From contig DATGMD010000051.1 in NCBI GenBank assembly GCA_035293805.1, positions 186,001 to 250,000 on the forward strand: 64,000 nucleotides of DNA. Direction: 5' to 3'. The stretch is from JAJPHF01 sp035293805. GTDB taxonomy: Bacteria; Chloroflexota; UBA6077; JAJPHF01. Each line of letters opens with the position of its first letter. The stretch's first letter is position 1. Position numbers and translations under genes: made by a program. Below the pieces are notes generated by a model that had not been told where the DNA came from, did no database searches, and saw only the letters and a list, made by a program, of their open reading frames with translations. Positions 7,707 through 15,897 of the stretch are shown here, piece after piece.

Positions 7707-8349
7707 CGGTAAGTGAACCACCGCGCCGGCGCGGGTATCAGTCTGGTCCGAGCCCGCAGTTCCTACTCCCCCATCGTGGAGCGACCGGGGTGGCCCCAGC
7801 CCGGACGCGCGCTCCGCCCCAATCGTCTACCCAGGTAGAGAGGGTGAGCCGGCCAGGTCATCCCGCGTCCTCCCCCGGCGCCAGGGCCGGAGGGCCGAGT
7901 CAATCCTGGGGCAGCCCTCTACGCGGCGCCTCGCCCCATCGGGCCAGCGAGCGGGATGCACCATTCCCCGCCGCGCCGCGGGAACCGGGCGCCACCGGCC
8001 CCACCCTTGCCCCACGCTAGCCCGCGCGCGCCGAGGCAGAGCAGGGTAAGGGCGGCCACGCCGGTGCATACTCAGCGCCCCGGAGGGTCTCCGCGCCCAG
8101 GCTGACCGCAACACGAACCGGCGCTGCCCGGCCCCCGCGTCCACCGCGACGCGCGCCCGGAGCCGCCCCGCTACGCGTCCGTCCAGCGCCCAAATAGTTG
8201 CCATAACGGCGAGCATCGTTTGACCGTTCCTCGGGTTCTCGCGCCGGCCGCGCGGCCCGGCCACCATCACGAGGAGGAAGGAGCGCCGCTTGCTAGTCTG
8301 CCGATTCGCACTCCCGGCGCCCGCGCGCACCGCGGCGTTGCCGCTCCGC
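7707..8349. other. Gene-poor interval between repeat array and ubiD
   Basis: About 640 bases with no convincing coding signal on either strand. Possible readings are rich in Arg, Pro and Ala in the manner of out-of-frame high-GC sequence. A GAGGAGGAAGGAG purine tract at 8270-8282 looks like a ribosome site but leads only into sequence antisense to the UbiD gene. Confidence 0.5.
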
Positions 8350-9768
8350 CTACCGCGCCCGCGCCGGCTCGCCCTGCCGCGCCAGGAAGTCCTCCAGCCG
8401 CACCTGGCCGAAGCCCTCCGCCCGCGCCCGGTCGAACAGCGCCCGCTCCTCGGGATGGAACGTCGACGGCTTCGTCGCGTCGATCCCGAGCTTGCCCCCC
8501 AGCCGCTGCCAGCGCCCGCCCGGCCCCGCGATCTCCCGCGCCGCGATGTCCATCGGGTGGATGCGCGTGTCGTCGATGCGGAACGTGTCCCGCTGCGGGT
8601 CGCACCGCGTCGCCACCGCCCACCACACGTCCTCGGCGCTGAAGATGTCCACGTCGCGGTCCACCGCCACCGCGATCTTCGGATGCAGGTACGGACTGCT
8701 CAGCGCCGCCATCAGCGCGTCCTTCACCTGCCCGTCGAAGTGCGCCGTCAGCTGCAGGATCGCCAGCCACTCGCCGCCCCACGGCGGACAGTACACGTCG
8801 TGCAGGTCGATCCCGCCGCCCACGTCGCGGATCCGCTGGTACAGCCCCGCCTCCATCGGCAGGCACACCAGCCGCTGGTGCTCCGTGAACACCGTCGACT
8901 GCACGTGCCGGTAGATCGCGTCGCGCCGCATCGTGATCGCGCGTACCTCGAACACTGGGTTGCGCCCGGTCCCGCTCGAGCTGTAGCCCTGGAACTCCCC
9001 GAACGGCCCCTCCTCCTCGCGTACGCCCGGCAGGATGACCCCCTCCACGACGATCTCGCAGTAGGCCGGCACCTCCATGTCGAGCGTCTCGCAGCGCACC
9101 AGCGGCACCGGCTCGCCCAGGAAGCTCGCCGCCCAGCCAAACTCGTCCACGCCGTAGCGCCCGCTCCAGTTGCAGGCGATGTCGAACGCCGGGTGGCAGC
9201 CGATCGCCACCGCCATCGGCATCGGCTCGCCGCGCGCCTCCCAGCCCTCGAAGTGCTTGTAGGTGTGTCGCGGCACCATCAGCACGCCGCCGCGCCGCGG
9301 CCCCTTCACCTGCAAGCGCAGCATCGCCATGTTGCGGATGCCCGTCTCCACGTCCTTGGTCACGCACATGCCGCCGCCGATGTAGCGCGGCCGGTCGCCG
9401 CCGTCGCCCACGCTGTGCACGGCGATGGGAAGCTGCGTCAGGTCGGCGTCCTCGCCCAGCAGCTTCACTTCCTTGCACGGCCCGTCGTCCACCACCACGA
9501 CCTCGCCCGGCGCCGCCGACAGCAGGTCCGCCAGGTGCGGCACGACCCGCTCCGGCGTCGTGCCGAGCGCGATGGCCGTCGCCCAGCGCGGCTTCGTCAG
9601 CAGGTCCACGATCCGCCAGCCCGGGTAGCCGCGCACGTTCTCGAACATGATCGGCCCGGGCGCCTGGTTCACCAGCTCGCCCAGCTGGGTCAGCGGATCG
9701 ACCTCGCGGCGCACGCGCAGCAGGCGGTCGCCAACCTCGTCCAGAAAGCTTCGCAGGTCCTTCGGCAT
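8350..9768 (-). CDS. UbiD family prenylated-FMN-dependent decarboxylase
   Basis: 472-residue cytoplasmic decarboxylase of the UbiD superfamily, acting on an aromatic or alpha,beta-unsaturated carboxylate and needing prenylated FMN. It has the N-terminal LRSFLDEVGDRLLRV helix, the EEGPFGEFQGY segment near residue 250 (EGPFGE is a family hallmark near the cofactor), and the late CPPWGGEWLAILQLTAHF segment. Length matches the family. ATG 9768 has GGAGG six bases upstream and a TACAAT -10 at 9826-9831. No UbiX-type prenyltransferase is nearby, so cofactor must come from elsewhere. Substrate is not known; aromatic-acid genes lie 30-40 kb away. Confidence 0.9.
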   Translation of the reverse strand: MPKDLRSFLDEVGDRLLRVRREVDPLTQLGELVNQAPGPIMFENVRGYPGWRIVDLLTKPRWATAIALGTTPERVVPHLADLLSAAPGEVVVVDDGPCKEVKLLGEDADLTQLPIAVHSVGDGGDRPRYIGGGMCVTKDVETGIRNMAMLRLQVKGPRRGGVLMVPRHTYKHFEGWEARGEPMPMAVAIGCHPAFDIACNWSGRYGVDEFGWAASFLGEPVPLVRCETLDMEVPAYCEIVVEGVILPGVREEEGPFGEFQGYSSSGTGRNPVFEVRAITMRRDAIYRHVQSTVFTEHQRLVCLPMEAGLYQRIRDVGGGIDLHDVYCPPWGGEWLAILQLTAHFDGQVKDALMAALSSPYLHPKIAVAVDRDVDIFSAEDVWWAVATRCDPQRDTFRIDDTRIHPMDIAAREIAGPGGRWQRLGGKLGIDATKPSTFHPEERALFDRARAEGFGQVRLEDFLARQGEPARAR

Positions 9769-9825
9769 CGCTGGCCTCCACGGGCTGGCGCTCCCGCCGC
9801 CCGGTCGCGCTCGGGACTTCCCCGC

Positions 9826-9831
9826 ATTGTA
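9826..9831 (-). promoter_or_regulatory. Candidate -10 box for ubiD-like gene
   Basis: TACAAT on the minus strand, 58 bases upstream of the ATG at 9768. Confidence 0.4.
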
Positions 9832-9866
9832 CCGGCTCTACCCGCGCCACGCGGGACAAACTCCCT

Positions 9867-9921
9867 GGAGCGGATTGTCTGGCAGCATTGGCTTAGCCAA
9901 TGCTGCCAGACAATCCGCTCC
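9867..9921. terminator. Long perfect hairpin, 26-bp stem with 3-base loop
   Basis: The left arm runs 9867-9892 and is exactly complementary to 9896-9921; the loop is TTA. It sits seven bases past the stop of the nitroreductase gene on the minus strand. On the plus strand it is followed by CTTTTG. The apex TTGGCTTAGCCAA closely matches the apex of the hairpin at 15213-15253. Terminator function is probable, though the stem is unusually long. Confidence 0.75.
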
Positions 9922-9927
9922 TTTTGC

Positions 9928-10569
9928 CTAATCCCAGTGCACCACCAGCTCGCCCAGGCCGAGGCGCTCGCGGGCGGGCGGTGGCGCGGCGGGGTAGCCG
10001 AGAGTCAGCAGCGCCTGCGGCTGGAGCCGTGGGTCGAGGCCCAGGCAGGCGATGATCGTCTCGGGGCAGAACAGCGGTGCGCACACCCAGCACGACGCCA
10101 GCCCTCGCGCGTGCGCCGCCAGCATGACGTTCTGCAGCGCCGCCCCCACGCTCTGCGCCGCCATCAGCCGCTCGGCCTCCTGGCGCCGCGCGTCGGGGTA
10201 GCGGTCCAGGCGCTCGTCGGTCGTGCATAGGATGACGACGACCGGTGCCCCCTCCAGCCGCGCCCGCGAGCGCCCGAGCACGGCCGCGATGCGCGCCTCG
10301 GGCACGCCGTCCGCGGTCAGGTCCGCGCGCCAGGCAGCCGCCATCGCCGCGGCCAGCCTCGCTCGCGCCGCCGGCTGCGTCAGCACCGCCGCGCGCCACA
10401 GGGCGCTGTGATGCGGCGATGGCGCGTAGGCCGCGGCGGCCAGCGTCTCCTCGATCAGCGCCCGCGGTACCGGATCGGGTCGGTACGCGCGGATCGAGCG
10501 CCGGCCGCGCAGCACCTGCTCGAAGGCCTCCAGCCGGGCGTCCCGGTCGGCGGCGGGCTGCTGCGGCAC
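9928..10569 (-). CDS. Nitroreductase family protein (FbiB C-terminal-like)
   Basis: 213-residue flavin-binding oxidoreductase. FEQVLRGRRSIRAYRPDPVP near the N-terminus is the FMN-phosphate-binding signature, and GLASCWVCAPLFCPETI near residue 160 resembles the nitroreductase-like domain fused to coenzyme F420 gamma-glutamyl ligase (FbiB) in actinobacteria. Likely an FMN- or F420-dependent reductase. The GTG at 10569 is chosen: AAGGAG lies ten bases upstream and the reading begins VPQQPAADRDARLEAF; upstream codons lack family similarity. An F420-type oxidoreductase is encoded at 60094, making F420 use plausible but unproven. Confidence 0.82.
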   Translation of the reverse strand: MPQQPAADRDARLEAFEQVLRGRRSIRAYRPDPVPRALIEETLAAAAYAPSPHHSALWRAAVLTQPAARARLAAAMAAAWRADLTADGVPEARIAAVLGRSRARLEGAPVVVILCTTDERLDRYPDARRQEAERLMAAQSVGAALQNVMLAAHARGLASCWVCAPLFCPETIIACLGLDPRLQPQALLTLGYPAAPPPARERLGLGELVVHWD

Positions 10570-10726
10570 GGGTCGTGCTCTCCTTGTCCGGCATGTGACG
10601 CGGCTGAGATCCCGGCGCCCGCGTGACTCTAGCACCGGGCGCGGCGGCAAGCCAACGCCGCGCCCGCCGGAGGTTGGCAGGCGGCCATTACGGTAAACTA
10701 AAGAGCGTGGTCCGCGCCCTCCCGCG

Positions 10727-11575
10727 CTACGGCAGCCGGTCGGGCTCGCTCAGCGCCCGCGGCGCGGCGCATTCGCCGGCGGCGTGCTCGTGCAGCTCCG
10801 GCGTGATCGGCGCGGGGGCGCGGCGGCGGTAGTAGAGCAGCGTCAGCAGCGCCCCCACCTGCGACAACACGATGGCGGCGAGCGTGGTGGGAAAGACCCC
10901 GCTCGTCCCGTGCTCGGGGAGGTTCGTGCTGAGCAGCGCTATGGCCACGGTGACGGGGATCGCGTACAACAGCACGCCCATCAGCAAGCGACGGCGGCCG
11001 CCGCTTGCGCGCACCACCGTATGCCCCTCCCGCTCGAGGGGCACGCCCAGGAAGCGCGCCAGCAGCCGGCCGGTCGCTTCCAGCGCGCTGGCGCTCCCGC
11101 TCTCCGCCAGCACGTAGGCCCCGTCGGGCACGGCGAGACAGAGCTGGTAGCTGCGGCCGGCGTCGAGCGGGCCGGAGGGCGGGGCGGCCAGCAGGAACAC
11201 CGCCCCCACTTGTTCGAGAGGATAGACATGCTCCCAATCGCTAAGATAGCGACGCTCTTTCAGTCGCAATTCGCTGCGCTCGCAGTCCACCGTGCAGGTC
11301 GCGCGCAGGCGCAGCCCGCTCACCACCAGGAACAGCGCGATGGGGGAGACCAGCGCGGCGAACAGGCCCGCTTCCAGTGCGGCGCGCGCCGGCGCGGCCA
11401 GGAGCGCGCCGAAGATGCCGAGCAGCGCGGCCGTGCCAAGGACGAGGTAGAGCAGCGCCGGATCGGGACGACTGCGCAAGACGAGCTGCGTGGGCGCGAC
11501 GTCCACGTTCAGCTTGAGCCCCGACTTGGGGGCGCCCAGCAGGTCCACCGAGGCAGTCTCCCGCCGCGCGGCCAT
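10727..11575 (-). CDS. Four-helix membrane protein of unknown function
   Basis: About 282 residues. Two hydrophobic helices at residues 40-90 (LLYLVLGTAALLGIFGALL, LFAALVSPIALFLVVSGL), then a soluble beta-rich domain with an ERRYLSDWEHVYPLEQVG segment that resembles bacterial PH-like domains, then two C-terminal helices (LLMGVLLYAIPVTVAIALL, LAAIVLSQVGALLTLLYY) and an acidic tail. I do not recognise a named family. The ATG lacks a clear ribosome site; a GTG six codons earlier is possible. TAAGAT at 11663-11668 could be the -10. Divergent from the binding-protein gene at 11681. Confidence 0.7.
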   Translation of the reverse strand: MAARRETASVDLLGAPKSGLKLNVDVAPTQLVLRSRPDPALLYLVLGTAALLGIFGALLAAPARAALEAGLFAALVSPIALFLVVSGLRLRATCTVDCERSELRLKERRYLSDWEHVYPLEQVGAVFLLAAPPSGPLDAGRSYQLCLAVPDGAYVLAESGSASALEATGRLLARFLGVPLEREGHTVVRASGGRRRLLMGVLLYAIPVTVAIALLSTNLPEHGTSGVFPTTLAAIVLSQVGALLTLLYYRRRAPAPITPELHEHAAGECAAPRALSEPDRLP

Positions 11576-11680
11576 GGGTGCCGCCGGGGCCACGCGCTCC
11601 GCCGCGCCACGCTGCCCGACGCGGCCCAGCCGCCTGCCGCAGCGCGACAGTGGGCTCCTAGCATCTTAGCGGCGGGCCGA

Positions 11681-12724
11681 ATTGTCGTCAACCGGCGTAC
11701 CGCCCTGGCGGTGCCGCTCGCGCTGGCGGTCCTGTTCGCGGCCTGTGGGCAGGCCGAGCGTGCGCCCACGGCCGCGCCCCCGGCGACCAGCGCGCCCGGC
11801 AGCTCGGCGCCCGCGGCTCCGGTCAAGCTCACCATGTCTTACAGCAACCTAACCCCCGACCAGTGGCCCATCTTCCTGGCCAGCGACCTGGGACTGTTCG
11901 CCAAGCACGGGATCGACATGGACTTGCGCCAGATCGACAGCAGCACCGGCGTCGCCGCGCTGATCGCCGGCGAGACGCAGGCGGCGGCGATTGGCGGCTC
12001 GGAGGTGATGAGCGCGGCGGCAGAGGGCGCCGATCTCGTCATCATCGCCGGCCTCACCAAGACGTTCTCGTTCCGTTTCATGGCGCCCGAGAGCATCAAG
12101 ACGGTCGAGGACCTGCGCGGCAAGCGAGTGGGCGTGAGCCGCATCGGCTCCAGCTCCGACATCGCCACCCGCCTGGCGCTCCAGCGCCTGGGCCTGCAGC
12201 CGAACAAGGACGTCGAGGTCATCCAGGTGGGCTCGCTGAGCGCCCGCATCCAGGCGCTGCAAAGCGGCGCTATCCAGGGCGGCGTGGCCCAGCCGCCCGA
12301 CACCGCGCGCCTGGCCAAGGTCGGCATGCACGTCCTGTTCGACGTCAGCGACCTCGATCTGCCCAACGCGTCGTCGGTTATCGCCGTGCGCCGCGGGGAC
12401 GTGACGGACAAGCACGCGGCCATGCAGGCGCTGGTAGACACCATGGCCGATGCGCTCAACGTGATGCGCGACGATCCGAAGGACGCCAAGCAAGTGTTGG
12501 GCAAGTGGATCCAGCTCGACGACGAGGACGCGTTGCAGGAGGCCTGGGAGTTCTACACCCAGAAGATCATCCCGACCGTGCCGCGGGTCGAGCCGGCCCA
12601 GCTCGATACGGCGAAGCAGGTGCTGGCCGCCGATAGCCCCAGCCTCGCCAACTACGACGTCACCAAGCTGATCGATAACTCGCTGGCCGATGCGGCTGCG
12701 GCCCGCCCGGGCAGCCGCTCGTAA
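11681..12724 (+). CDS. NMT1/THI5-like ABC transporter substrate-binding lipoprotein
   Basis: About 347 residues. An n-region NRRT, hydrophobic h-region and lipobox LFAAC mark a lipoprotein, followed by a Pro/Ala/Ser linker and the NMT1/THI5-type fold (LTPDQWPIFLASDLGLFAKH, GETQAAAIGGSEVMSAAAEG, VEDLRGKRVGVSRIGSSSD). It would capture a small organic solute outside the membrane. No permease or ATPase is adjacent. The start is a problem: no ATG, GTG or TTG lies in frame between the natural signal-peptide start and far upstream; 11681 is an ATT. A GTG at 11711 would truncate the n-region. A rare start or an upstream sequence error is possible. Confidence 0.8.
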   Translation: MVVNRRTALAVPLALAVLFAACGQAERAPTAAPPATSAPGSSAPAAPVKLTMSYSNLTPDQWPIFLASDLGLFAKHGIDMDLRQIDSSTGVAALIAGETQAAAIGGSEVMSAAAEGADLVIIAGLTKTFSFRFMAPESIKTVEDLRGKRVGVSRIGSSSDIATRLALQRLGLQPNKDVEVIQVGSLSARIQALQSGAIQGGVAQPPDTARLAKVGMHVLFDVSDLDLPNASSVIAVRRGDVTDKHAAMQALVDTMADALNVMRDDPKDAKQVLGKWIQLDDEDALQEAWEFYTQKIIPTVPRVEPAQLDTAKQVLAADSPSLANYDVTKLIDNSLADAAAARPGSRS

Positions 12725-12810
12725 GTCTGGTGCCGGCTACCGTGCCGCGCACTTGACCAACGGGAAGATCCCGCCCGCGGTCAGGAAGCCGGCGGTGAAC
12801 GTGGTGGCGG

Positions 12811-12840
12811 CGGTCGGCAAGGGGCCGCCGCCGCCGACCG
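12811..12840. terminator. Candidate terminator hairpin after the binding-protein gene
   Basis: CGGTCGGC (12811-12818) pairs with GCCGACCG (12833-12840) around a GC-rich loop. No T-tract. It lies in the 258-base gap between the binding protein and the LOG-family gene. Confidence 0.4.
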
Positions 12841-12982
12841 TGGCCAGCGCGCACAGCCAGAGCCCCGCCCCGCCAGGTCCACCGCGGCAAGCGCACCCTG
12901 AACCCACCCTAGACAGCGCACGGCCCCTTCGGGACCCGCGTCGACGGAGACGCGCCCCGCGGGGCGGCCGCAGGAGCGAGTG

Positions 12983-13606
12983 ATGGCAGCGAGCGACCGC
13001 CCCGCGGGGCGCGTGGTATCGGTCTTTGGCGGCTCGCGGGCGACCGAGGACAGCCCCGAGTACCGCGACGCCTACGAGCTGGGACGTCTCCTCGCCCAGC
13101 GTGGCTACGCCGTCTGCAACGGCGGCTACGATGGTACTATGGCCGCCGTCTCGCGCGGCGCCAAGGACGGCGGCGGCCGCACCATTGGCGTCACCGTCGA
13201 GGCGCTGTCGTGGCGCAGCCCGAACCGCTGGATCGACGAGGAGATCAGCACCGCCACGCTGTTCGCGCGGCTGGAGCAGCTTGCCACTCGCGGCGACGCC
13301 TACGTCGCCCTGCGCGGCGGCGTCGGCACCCTGCTGGAGATCGTGCTTATCTGGAACCTGCTGGAGCTGCAAACCTTTCCCTACAAGCCGATCATCCTAC
13401 TTGGCCCCGGCTGGCGCGCCGCCTTGCGGGCGCTGCCCCGCTACTCCGCCGTGCGCGCCTCCGACCTGGCGCTGCTCACCTTCGCGGCCACCCCCGCGGA
13501 CGCTGTGGCCCACCTGGAGCGGTACTTCGCGGGCGAAACCGAGCCGCCCGCGGCGCGGCAGGCGCGCGCCAAGGGCAAGACCGCCAGCGGGGCGCCGCGC
13601 GGCTGA
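12983..13606 (+). CDS. LOG-family (TIGR00725-like) Rossmann protein
   Basis: 207-residue protein of the LOG/"putative lysine decarboxylase" superfamily; characterised members are cytokinin riboside 5'-monophosphate phosphoribohydrolases or nucleotide-binding proteins. The N-terminal VVSVFGGSRATEDSPEYRDA strand-loop, NGGYDGTMAAVSRGAKDGGG and ALRGGVGTLLEIVLIWNLLE (variant of PGGxGTxxE) are visible. The first Pro of that motif is Arg here. ATG 12983 has AGGAG six bases upstream and is preferred to the GTG one codon earlier. It ends four bases from the convergent lipoprotein gene. Confidence 0.85.
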   Translation: MAASDRPAGRVVSVFGGSRATEDSPEYRDAYELGRLLAQRGYAVCNGGYDGTMAAVSRGAKDGGGRTIGVTVEALSWRSPNRWIDEEISTATLFARLEQLATRGDAYVALRGGVGTLLEIVLIWNLLELQTFPYKPIILLGPGWRAALRALPRYSAVRASDLALLTFAATPADAVAHLERYFAGETEPPAARQARAKGKTASGAPRG

Positions 13607-13610
13607 GCGT

Positions 13611-14246
13611 TCAGCTCGTGCTCCCGCCCCGGCCGAAGGTGGGCAGCGGCGCGGCCGGGGCCGCCGGGCGGGCCGCCGTCGGCGCGGGCCGTACGGCCGT
13701 GGGCGCTGGGCGCGGCGCCGTGGGCGCGGGAGCGGGCGCCACAGCCCGCGTCGGCGCTGGTGCCGTCGGCTGTACCACGGCGCGCGTCGGCACAAGCGTG
13801 GGCGCGGGAGCGGGCGCCGCGGCCGTGGGGGCCGGCAGCGCGGGGGCGCGCGTCGGCGCCGGTGTCGCGGTGGCCAACCGCGGTACGGCCGCTGGTATGG
13901 TGGCCCGCGGGGGCGGCGTGGCCGTGGCGAGGACGGCGGGCGCCACGAACGGCGCGGCGCCCGGCGCAACGCCCGGCGGCGCCGTGCGGCTCGGACTCGT
14001 GCTCAGCGCCGGCGTGGCGGCGGCCGTACCCGGCGTCCCCGGGAGCAGCGTCCCCAGCGGCGGTACCGTCACTAGGCCGCGCACGACGGCGTCGACCGTG
14101 CGGTCAGGCGTGGGCTGTGAGATCAGGGTCGGCGTGGCGTTGCTGCCCCCGCGCGCCGTGCCGCAGGCGGCGGCGAGCACGCCGAGCAGCGCGTAGGCGA
14201 CCAGCCAGAGCGGGTCCCGCCGTGACGGGCTGGTGATGGTCTCCAT
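13611..14246 (-). CDS. Proline/alanine/threonine-rich lipoprotein
   Basis: 211 residues. Basic n-region (SPSRRDP), hydrophobic stretch LWLVAYALLGVLAAACG with a LAAAC lipobox, then a long low-complexity mature part built from PAPT, APAPAP and ATPAP runs, probably an extended wall-spanning or surface stalk, with no recognisable domain. The ATG is supported by the signal peptide rather than a strong ribosome site; the Met 38 codons upstream has no role. A TATAAT on this strand at 14359-14364 could be the -10. It precedes, on the same strand, no close partner, and ends next to the LOG gene. Confidence 0.68.
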   Translation of the reverse strand: METITSPSRRDPLWLVAYALLGVLAAACGTARGGSNATPTLISQPTPDRTVDAVVRGLVTVPPLGTLLPGTPGTAAATPALSTSPSRTAPPGVAPGAAPFVAPAVLATATPPPRATIPAAVPRLATATPAPTRAPALPAPTAAAPAPAPTLVPTRAVVQPTAPAPTRAVAPAPAPTAPRPAPTAVRPAPTAARPAAPAAPLPTFGRGGSTS

Positions 14247-14358
14247 GAGGTGTTGTGAGCGACTCCTGTCCCAGCGTCCCTGTCGCCTTTCGGCGGGGCC
14301 GGCGCTACCCTTGGCGCGACGATGGGCCAGTGGGGCAGACGCAACGAGGTGCGGACGC

Positions 14359-14364
14359 ATTATA
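14359..14364 (-). promoter_or_regulatory. Candidate -10 box for the Pro/Thr-rich lipoprotein
   Basis: Perfect TATAAT on the minus strand about 113 bases upstream of the ATG at 14246. Confidence 0.45.
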
Positions 14365-14442
14365 GAGGCGGCCGGGCGCGGGGGGCTACCGAGCGGCCGA
14401 CGCCACGCGCCCGTCGCGTGTCAGCTCGGTCGCGGGGCGCGG

Positions 14443-14844
14443 CTACCGCGGAGCGGACGTCGGGGTGGCTGGGGTGGTGGTGGCGGCGCTGAGCGGCGGG
14501 ATAGTGAGACGCATGTTCACCGCTAGCGCGCTCGGGCTAGAGAGCTGGCCGCGGTTCGCATCGTAGATCACCTGCCAGCGGTTCGCGTCGCCGTAGTACC
14601 GCAGCGCGATCTGGCCGAGCGTTTCCCCGGCCTGCACGACGTGAACGGCCGAGTTGCTGGGTGCCGCGCTGGCCTGGGCCGCCACCGGCGTGTCGAGCGC
14701 CGGCCGCGGCACCGTCGGGAGCGGGGCAGTCGTGGGCGGGGGCGTTGGCGTCGGCGGGGCGCCCGCGCCGCCGAAACAGCCCGATAGGGCGAGCACCAGC
14801 CCTAGGATCGCCACCGCCAGCGCGCCACGCGCCCCTCGCGCCAT
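14443..14844 (-). CDS. LysM-domain lipoprotein
   Basis: 133-residue secreted lipoprotein predicted to bind peptidoglycan. Signal peptide ALAVAILGLVLALSGC with LSGC lipobox (Cys 23), a PTPTPPPTT linker, then a single LysM domain at about residues 67-115 (HVVQAGETLGQIALRYYGDA, NRWQVIYDANRGQL, LAVNMRLTIPP) and a Thr/Pro tail. ATG 14844 follows GGGGAG five bases upstream. The minus strand has TATAAT at 15025-15030 as a candidate promoter, giving a long leader. It neighbours another surface lipoprotein on the same strand. Confidence 0.93.
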   Translation of the reverse strand: MARGARGALAVAILGLVLALSGCFGGAGAPPTPTPPPTTAPLPTVPRPALDTPVAAQASAAPSNSAVHVVQAGETLGQIALRYYGDANRWQVIYDANRGQLSSPSALAVNMRLTIPPLSAATTTPATPTSAPR

Positions 14845-15024
14845 CGTTTCTCCCCTTGTGCCTAGCTCGAGCCACGGCTCGGCCGCGGTCGGCTCGTCCG
14901 AAAACGCCTCCCGCGCGCCCTAGCCGCCTGATTTGCTTCTCTGCCACTGCAGCCGGCCGCGCCCGTCGGCCGGCCCGCGCTAACGCCACGCTCGGACCGC
15001 CCGCCAGCGGCCGCGCGTCCCGCC

Positions 15025-15030
15025 ATTATA
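15025..15030 (-). promoter_or_regulatory. Candidate -10 box in the LysM upstream region
   Basis: Perfect TATAAT on the minus strand, with TTCACC about 17 bases upstream as a weak -35. The leader to 14844 would be about 175 bases. The remainder of 14845-15212 shows no gene. Confidence 0.4.
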
Positions 15031-15212
15031 GCGACCACGCCAAGCCCGGTGAATTTTTGGCGCGGTGGAGCGGCCGCGCGGCCTGGTGCCTGTCCCGACG
15101 ATCCGGGCGCCGCCGCCAACTATCTCAGGCGCATGCGCCGGGTCGGAGTATCTGTCTGCACACGCCCAACCGACCCTCCGACCCGGGCCATGCGCCTAAG
15201 CGCTCGGCCAGA

Positions 15213-15253
15213 GTTGGGGTGTAGGTTTGGCGTAGCCAAACCTACACCCCAAC
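15213..15253. terminator. Long perfect hairpin, 19-bp stem with 3-base loop
   Basis: GTTGGGGTGTAGGTTTGGC (15213-15231), loop GTA, exact complement 15235-15253. It lies 13 bases past the stop of the RidA-like gene on the minus strand, in the same arrangement as the 9867-9921 hairpin, and shares the apex TTGGC-NTA-GCCAA. Confidence 0.75.
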
Positions 15254-15266
15254 CTGGGCCGGCAGC

Positions 15267-15653
15267 TTAGTCGACGACCGCGACAGCCTCGATCTCGATG
15301 AGCGCGCCGGGCTCGGCCAGGGCGACCACCTGCACCAGCGTGCTGGCCGGCGGGTCGGACGTGTAGAACTGCTGGCGTACCTCGCTGTACGCGTCACGGT
15401 GGCGCATGTCGGTGATGAACACGGTCGTCTTGACCACGTCCCGCATGCTGGCGCCCGCGGCTTCCAGGACCGCGGCCAGGTTCTCGAACGCCTGGCGGGT
15501 TTGCGCCCGCATGTCGTTGGCCCCGACGAGCTTGCCGCTCGCGTCAGTAGCGAGCTGGCCCGCGACGTAGATCGTGTTGCCGACCTTCCAAGCGTGCGAA
15601 TAGCGCGGCCGCGGATCGGGCCGGCCCGGCGGTTGGATGACGCTACGTGCCAT
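15267..15653 (-). CDS. RidA/YjgF/UK114 family protein
   Basis: 128-residue member of the Rid superfamily, usually homotrimeric. Family segments are HAWKVGNTIYVAGQLATDAS, the FENLAAVLEAAGASMRDVVK helix and the C-terminal ALIEIEAVAVVD. In RidA imine/enamine deaminases a conserved Arg precedes the last strand (PARS); here it reads PPAST, so the catalytic Arg is replaced by Ser and RidA deaminase activity is doubtful; a different Rid subgroup is likely. ATG 15653 has GAGGAGG upstream; TACACT at 15685-15690 is a possible -10. The gene stands alone. Confidence 0.92.
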   Translation of the reverse strand: MARSVIQPPGRPDPRPRYSHAWKVGNTIYVAGQLATDASGKLVGANDMRAQTRQAFENLAAVLEAAGASMRDVVKTTVFITDMRHRDAYSEVRQQFYTSDPPASTLVQVVALAEPGALIEIEAVAVVD

Positions 15654-15897
15654 GGCGCACCTCCTCGAGCGCGGGTGATGGCGCAGTGTACCACGGTGTC
15701 GAGCAGCCGCCCACCCATTCCCGCTGCCGGAACACGATGATGGCGTACGCGGCTGCTCCCGCGGAGCGTTGGCGTCTGACCTGCCGCGCGGCGGCGCCAA
15801 AGGTGCGCTCGGTCGTGCTATCGTCTTGGTCAAGAGCGATAGCGGCCCGCGCGACCTGGCATGGGCCGTGCGGCAGGGCCACCCAGCGGGAGGCAAC

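Noticed and set aside
7827..8330. 167-codon minus-strand reading between the repeats and ubiD
   Set aside because: Arg-rich, with no family features, ribosome site or promoter.
8290..10230. Long open frame antisense to the UbiD and nitroreductase genes
   Set aside because: Arg/His/Pro-rich composition typical of a high-GC shadow frame; the purine tract before it is likely coincidental.
12737..12900. Minus-strand reading with plausible hydrophobic peptide (LPTAATTFTAGFLTAGGIFP)
   Set aside because: No ribosome site or clear start, and part of it is explained by a terminator-like hairpin at 12811-12840; kept as intergenic.
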